Part shown: positions 7,219 to 8,497 of the stretch, piece by piece | How positions within the stretch are numbered: position 1 is the stretch's first letter | How the letters are laid out: every line of letters starts with the position of its first letter | NCBI GenBank assembly: GCA_041663305.1 | Contig: JBAYMT010000018.1 | Coordinates: 1-8,497 of the forward strand | Source of the DNA: Minisyncoccus sp041663305 | Lineage (GTDB): Bacteria; Patescibacteriota; Minisyncoccia; Minisyncoccales; Minisyncoccaceae | Length of the DNA: 8,497 nt | Direction of reading: 5' to 3' | The notes under the pieces: model-generated | Told to the model about the DNA's origin: nothing | The model's database searches: none | The model's input: the letters and a program-made list of their open reading frames with translations, nothing else | Made by a program: the position numbers and the translations under genes

Positions 7219-7437
7219 ATGTCCGACGACCAAAATTCAACCCAAAACCCAACTCCCGAAGAAAACTCTATTCCAGCAAGCCCCCAAGAGCCCACCGAGC
7301 CTGCCCCTGAAAACACAGCACATTCTGAACCTGCCGAAGTGCCTTCTGAGGCCCCGGAGGCTTCTGGGGATGGTTTTAGTGCTAAAAGTGATAATATACC
7401 TCCCTCCGATTCTACCCATATAGAACCTGAAAAATAG
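7219..7437 (+). CDS. Acidic Pro/Glu-rich protein, N-terminal part ending at an in-frame amber codon
   Basis: This is a 72-residue reading frame starting 9 bases after hsdS, made almost wholly of Pro, Glu, Ser, Ala, Asn and Thr, hence disordered and acidic. It stops at TAG 7435-7437. Translation past that codon continues in the same frame with the same composition (PENQAGNEPAPEPISEP...) for another 133 codons into a folded C-terminal domain. The gene is therefore best read as one of 207 codons including the amber (7219-7839 with the stop), with a nonsense codon at position 73. A single C-to-T change from CAG (Gln) would explain it. It may be a pseudogene, read through by a suppressor, or still expressed as a short peptide. 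Function unknown. Confidence 0.65.
   Translation: MSDDQNSTQNPTPEENSIPASPQEPTEPAPENTAHSEPAEVPSEAPEASGDGFSAKSDNIPPSDSTHIEPEK
7435..7437 (+). other. In-frame TAG splitting one reading frame
   Basis: Frame and composition are continuous on both sides of this codon, with Pro/Glu/Gln-rich sequence before and after. It is the only TAG that interrupts a gene here, and every intact gene in the window ends in TAA. A nonsense mutation is the simplest reading. TAG suppression or a base-call error cannot be excluded from one sequence. Confidence 0.8.
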
Positions 7438-7508
7438 CCCGAAAATCAAGCTGGAAATGAACCTGCTCCCGAGCCTATTTCTGAACCAAATCAAGCTTCA
7501 GAACCCCA

Positions 7509-7538
7509 AACGGCTCAAATACCAGTAAATGAGCCGTT
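7509..7538. repeat. 30-bp palindromic element inside the Pro/Glu-rich coding region
   Basis: AACGGCTCA (7509-7517) and TGAGCCGTT (7530-7538) form a perfect 9-bp stem around a 12-base loop. The element lies in frame in the disordered part of the split gene, encoding approximately TAQIPVNEPL. Its reverse complement matches the noncoding hairpin at 8182-8211 in 29 of 30 bases, loop included. Confidence 0.9.
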
Positions 7539-7578
7539 AGAAGAACCGGAAACTTCTCGAAACGAACAGGCGAAACCT

Positions 7579-7839
7579 GTGAGTGAGAATTCAAAACCTT
7601 CTCTTGCCCGCCAATTTCTAATCTCTGCTCGAAACGCAATTCAATTCCGAAAGAGAAAAAAGTTAGACAAGATCATGGCTTTGTTTCTACAAAAATCTAA
7701 AATAACTAACGACGAAGTCGAGAAACTTTTGCATGTGTCTGATGCAACTGCAACTCGGTATCTTTCGATTTTGGAAAAAGAAAATAAAATCAAGCAAGTT
7801 GGAAAAACTGGGAAAGGAGTTTCGTATTCTAGAATTTAA
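7579..7839 (+). CDS. Winged-helix/HTH-like protein, C-terminal part of the split Pro/Glu-rich gene
   Basis: This is the folded half of the gene whose N-terminal half ends at TAG 7435. Read from GTG 7579 it gives 86 residues. A basic helix (LARQFLISARNAIQFRKRKK) is followed by a DNA-binding-type helix-turn-helix: DKIMALFLQKSKITNDEVEKL, then the likely recognition helix VSDATATRYLSILEKENKI, and a wing KQVGKTGKGVSYSRI. This resembles DeoR/MarR-like winged-helix domains in which the last strand forms the wing. GTG 7579 is only one possible restart; ATG 7675 would remove the basic helix. Whether the piece is made alone is unknown. Its position after hsdS suggests a regulator or DNA-binding accessory of the RM locus. 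Confidence 0.6.
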   Translation: MSENSKPSLARQFLISARNAIQFRKRKKLDKIMALFLQKSKITNDEVEKLLHVSDATATRYLSILEKENKIKQVGKTGKGVSYSRI

Positions 7840-7896
7840 AAATTTAAAGATTGAAAAATTTCAGGGAGTGTTTTCTCGTGCACGCACGGGTGGGGT

Positions 7897-7924
7897 AGAG
7901 TTTTTGTGTAATCACAAAAACTCT
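7897..7924. repeat. Perfect 12-bp stem-loop
   Basis: AGAGTTTTTGTG (7897-7908) pairs fully with CACAAAAACTCT (7913-7924) around TAAT. It is the first strong hairpin after the last reading frame, 57 bases past its TAA. No T-run follows, so it is not a textbook intrinsic terminator, although it may stabilise or end the transcript. Confidence 0.9.
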
Positions 7925-8094
7925 GGGGCAAGCACGATGGCATTTGCGCCTTCGGGAATTTCCGCTAGGGTGTCTGGGCTAAAGACGAGCGCCTGAGCGA
8001 TATGCAACTCTTAAGTTCGCAGCGAAAGCGACACACTAAACACGGACATGAAAAAACTGAGAGGGGTTTGTGCGGTCGGGTGGGGTGAGCCCTG

Positions 8095-8109
8095 TTCCGC
8101 TCTGCGGAA
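8095..8109. repeat. 6-bp stem-loop in the array
   Basis: TTCCGC (8095-8100) pairs with GCGGAA (8104-8109) around a TCT triloop. The next hairpin begins at the following base. Confidence 0.7.
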
Positions 8110-8126
8110 TGCTCCCGCAGGGAGCA
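8110..8126. repeat. 7-bp stem-loop in the array
   Basis: TGCTCCC (8110-8116) pairs with GGGAGCA (8120-8126) around GCA. It abuts the previous hairpin with no gap, so the two would stack coaxially. Confidence 0.75.
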
Positions 8127-8144
8127 CGAACCGAGACAACGCAC

Positions 8145-8169
8145 TGGGGAGAGGAGAATCCTCTCCCCA
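8145..8169. repeat. 11-bp stem-loop in the array
   Basis: TGGGGAGAGGA (8145-8155) pairs perfectly with TCCTCTCCCCA (8159-8169) around a GAA triloop. It is GC-rich and very stable as RNA or single-stranded DNA. No T-run follows. Confidence 0.88.
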
Positions 8170-8176
8170 ACCAGAA

Positions 8177-8216
8177 ATGGGAACGGCTCATTTCCTGGTA
8201 TTTGAGCCGTTCCCAT
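8177..8216. repeat. 14-bp stem-loop, second copy of the palindromic element
   Basis: ATGGGAACGGCTCA (8177-8190) pairs perfectly with TGAGCCGTTCCCAT (8203-8216) around a 12-base loop. The core 8182-8211 repeats, in inverted orientation and with one mismatch in the loop, the palindrome inside the coding region at 7509-7538. Confidence 0.92.
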
Positions 8217-8347
8217 ACCTAGAACTGGCGCTCGTAGCCCTAGCGGAAATTCCCGAGGCGGATGCCGAGGGTGTATTCCTTTAGACCCGACACAATATGA
8301 TATGATGAACGAAGGCACGATTTTGAATTTGTATTTTGAATTCCGCC

Positions 8348-8366
8348 GTTTCTTCTTTGAAGAAAC
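8348..8366. repeat. 8-bp stem-loop next to the right terminal repeat
   Basis: GTTTCTTC (8348-8355) pairs with GAAGAAAC (8359-8366) around TTT, eight bases before the right terminal repeat begins. No counterpart lies next to the left repeat. It has no following T-run. Confidence 0.75.
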
Positions 8367-8374
8367 CTGACCGA

Positions 8375-8497
8375 GCCCCATCGCTCATACCAAAAAAAAG
8401 AATTCCCCCCGCCAAACTAAAATAGAATGGAAATGCGATGGGGTGAGGGCAGAACGCCGAGCTTCGGCTCGGCGTGGCGGAATTGTTTAGCATTACC
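8375..8497. repeat. Right terminal inverted repeat (123 bp)
   Basis: This is the exact reverse complement of 1-123, ending at the last base of the window. It carries the mirror copies of the 9-bp stem-loop (8454-8475) and of the CCCCATCGC/GCGATGGGG pair (8376-8384 and 8435-8443). Because it reaches the window edge, any target-site duplication outside the repeats cannot be seen. Confidence 0.97.

Larger units (their letters stand above)
7940..8265. repeat. Large imperfect inverted repeat enclosing the hairpin array
   Basis: TCGGGAATTTCCGCTAGGG (7952-7970) is perfectly complementary to 8238-8256, a 19-bp pairing. Further in, ACGAGCGCC (7985-7993) pairs with GGCGCTCGT (8227-8235). Further out, GCAT (7940-7943) pairs with ATGC (8262-8265). 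The left arm has 14 unpaired bases between the two main blocks and the right arm has 2. The whole folds as one long stem closing a 233-base interior that holds four more hairpins or palindromes. Confidence 0.88.
7840..8374. other. Gene-free, GC-rich hairpin region
   Basis: No credible gene is present in these 535 bases. Open frames that cross it read straight through both arms of hairpins and show no protein family signal. GC content is high (61% by hand count for 8041-8160) against about 28% in a sample of hsdR (2281-2340). The region holds at least six stem-loops, listed separately, and a large imperfect inverted repeat. It could be a structured RNA, a cis-acting end or origin of the element, or a cluster of small palindromic repeats. 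A direct 10-bp repeat CGGGTGGGGT occurs at 7887-7896 and 8077-8086. Confidence 0.8.

Noticed and set aside
8048..8284. 78-codon plus-strand frame in the hairpin array
   Set aside because: It also runs through the 7-, 11- and 14-bp stems and shows no coding signature. It is a shadow of the repeat structure.
7840..8374. CRISPR array
   Set aside because: The repeats here are hairpins of different sequence and irregular spacing. No direct repeat of 20 bases or more recurs at regular intervals, and no cas gene is present.
124..8374. Transposase, integrase, Rep protein or tRNA gene that could explain mobility
   Set aside because: No reading frame carries DDE, HUH, tyrosine or serine recombinase motifs, and no tRNA cloverleaf or tRNA 3' end was seen near either terminus.
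7965..8381. 138-codon minus-strand frame across the noncoding block
   Set aside because: It reads through both arms of several hairpins, is rich in Arg, Pro, Cys and Ser in a way typical of GC-rich noncoding DNA, and has no recognisable domain.

Overview
This AT-rich 8.5 kb window carries a complete Type I restriction-modification (RM) locus. It is bounded to the base by a perfect 123-bp terminal inverted repeat (1-123 and 8375-8497). All genes lie on the plus strand and are packed 1-9 bases apart, except for an 88-base gap after hsdM. No start codon has a convincing Shine-Dalgarno sequence, and every supported gene ends in TAA. The low GC, lysine-rich proteins and gene content suggest a small-genome bacterium, possibly of the Patescibacteria/CPR type, perhaps from a metagenome. 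That placement is a guess from style, since no marker gene is present.

Layout. Positions 1-123 are the left terminal repeat, which has its own internal stem-loops. Positions 124-185 hold a promoter and a palindromic operator in front of a small Xre-type controller gene (186-389) that appears to be leaderless. Next come hsdR (394-2760, helicase/nuclease) and hsdM (2762-4177, N6-adenine methylase). A second promoter with repeated TATACAT boxes (4187-4229) precedes three unrecognised genes (4266-4805, 4816-5331, 5333-6082), followed by hsdS (6085-7209, specificity subunit). After hsdS is a gene for an acidic, Pro/Glu-rich protein with a C-terminal winged-helix-like domain (7219-7839), broken by an in-frame amber codon. 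Positions 7840-8374 have no credible gene. They hold a GC-rich array of hairpins nested inside a large imperfect inverted repeat.

How it works together. HsdR, HsdM and HsdS should form a standard Type I enzyme: HsdS picks the site, HsdM methylates it, and HsdR translocates and cuts unmodified DNA. The controller gene at the head probably times expression. The three genes between hsdM and hsdS are the novel part. Each ends in what looks like the same winged-helix module, and the third also has a HEPN/Abi-like N-terminal half with an R-x4-H motif. They could be a regulatory or second-line (abortive-infection) module tied to the RM enzyme, comparable in position to the RM-linked ORFs of Campylobacter Type I loci. 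That role is inference.

No transposase, integrase or replication gene is visible. The element could be a non-autonomous RM-carrying mobile element, a small linear replicon, or a contig that ends in a repeat.
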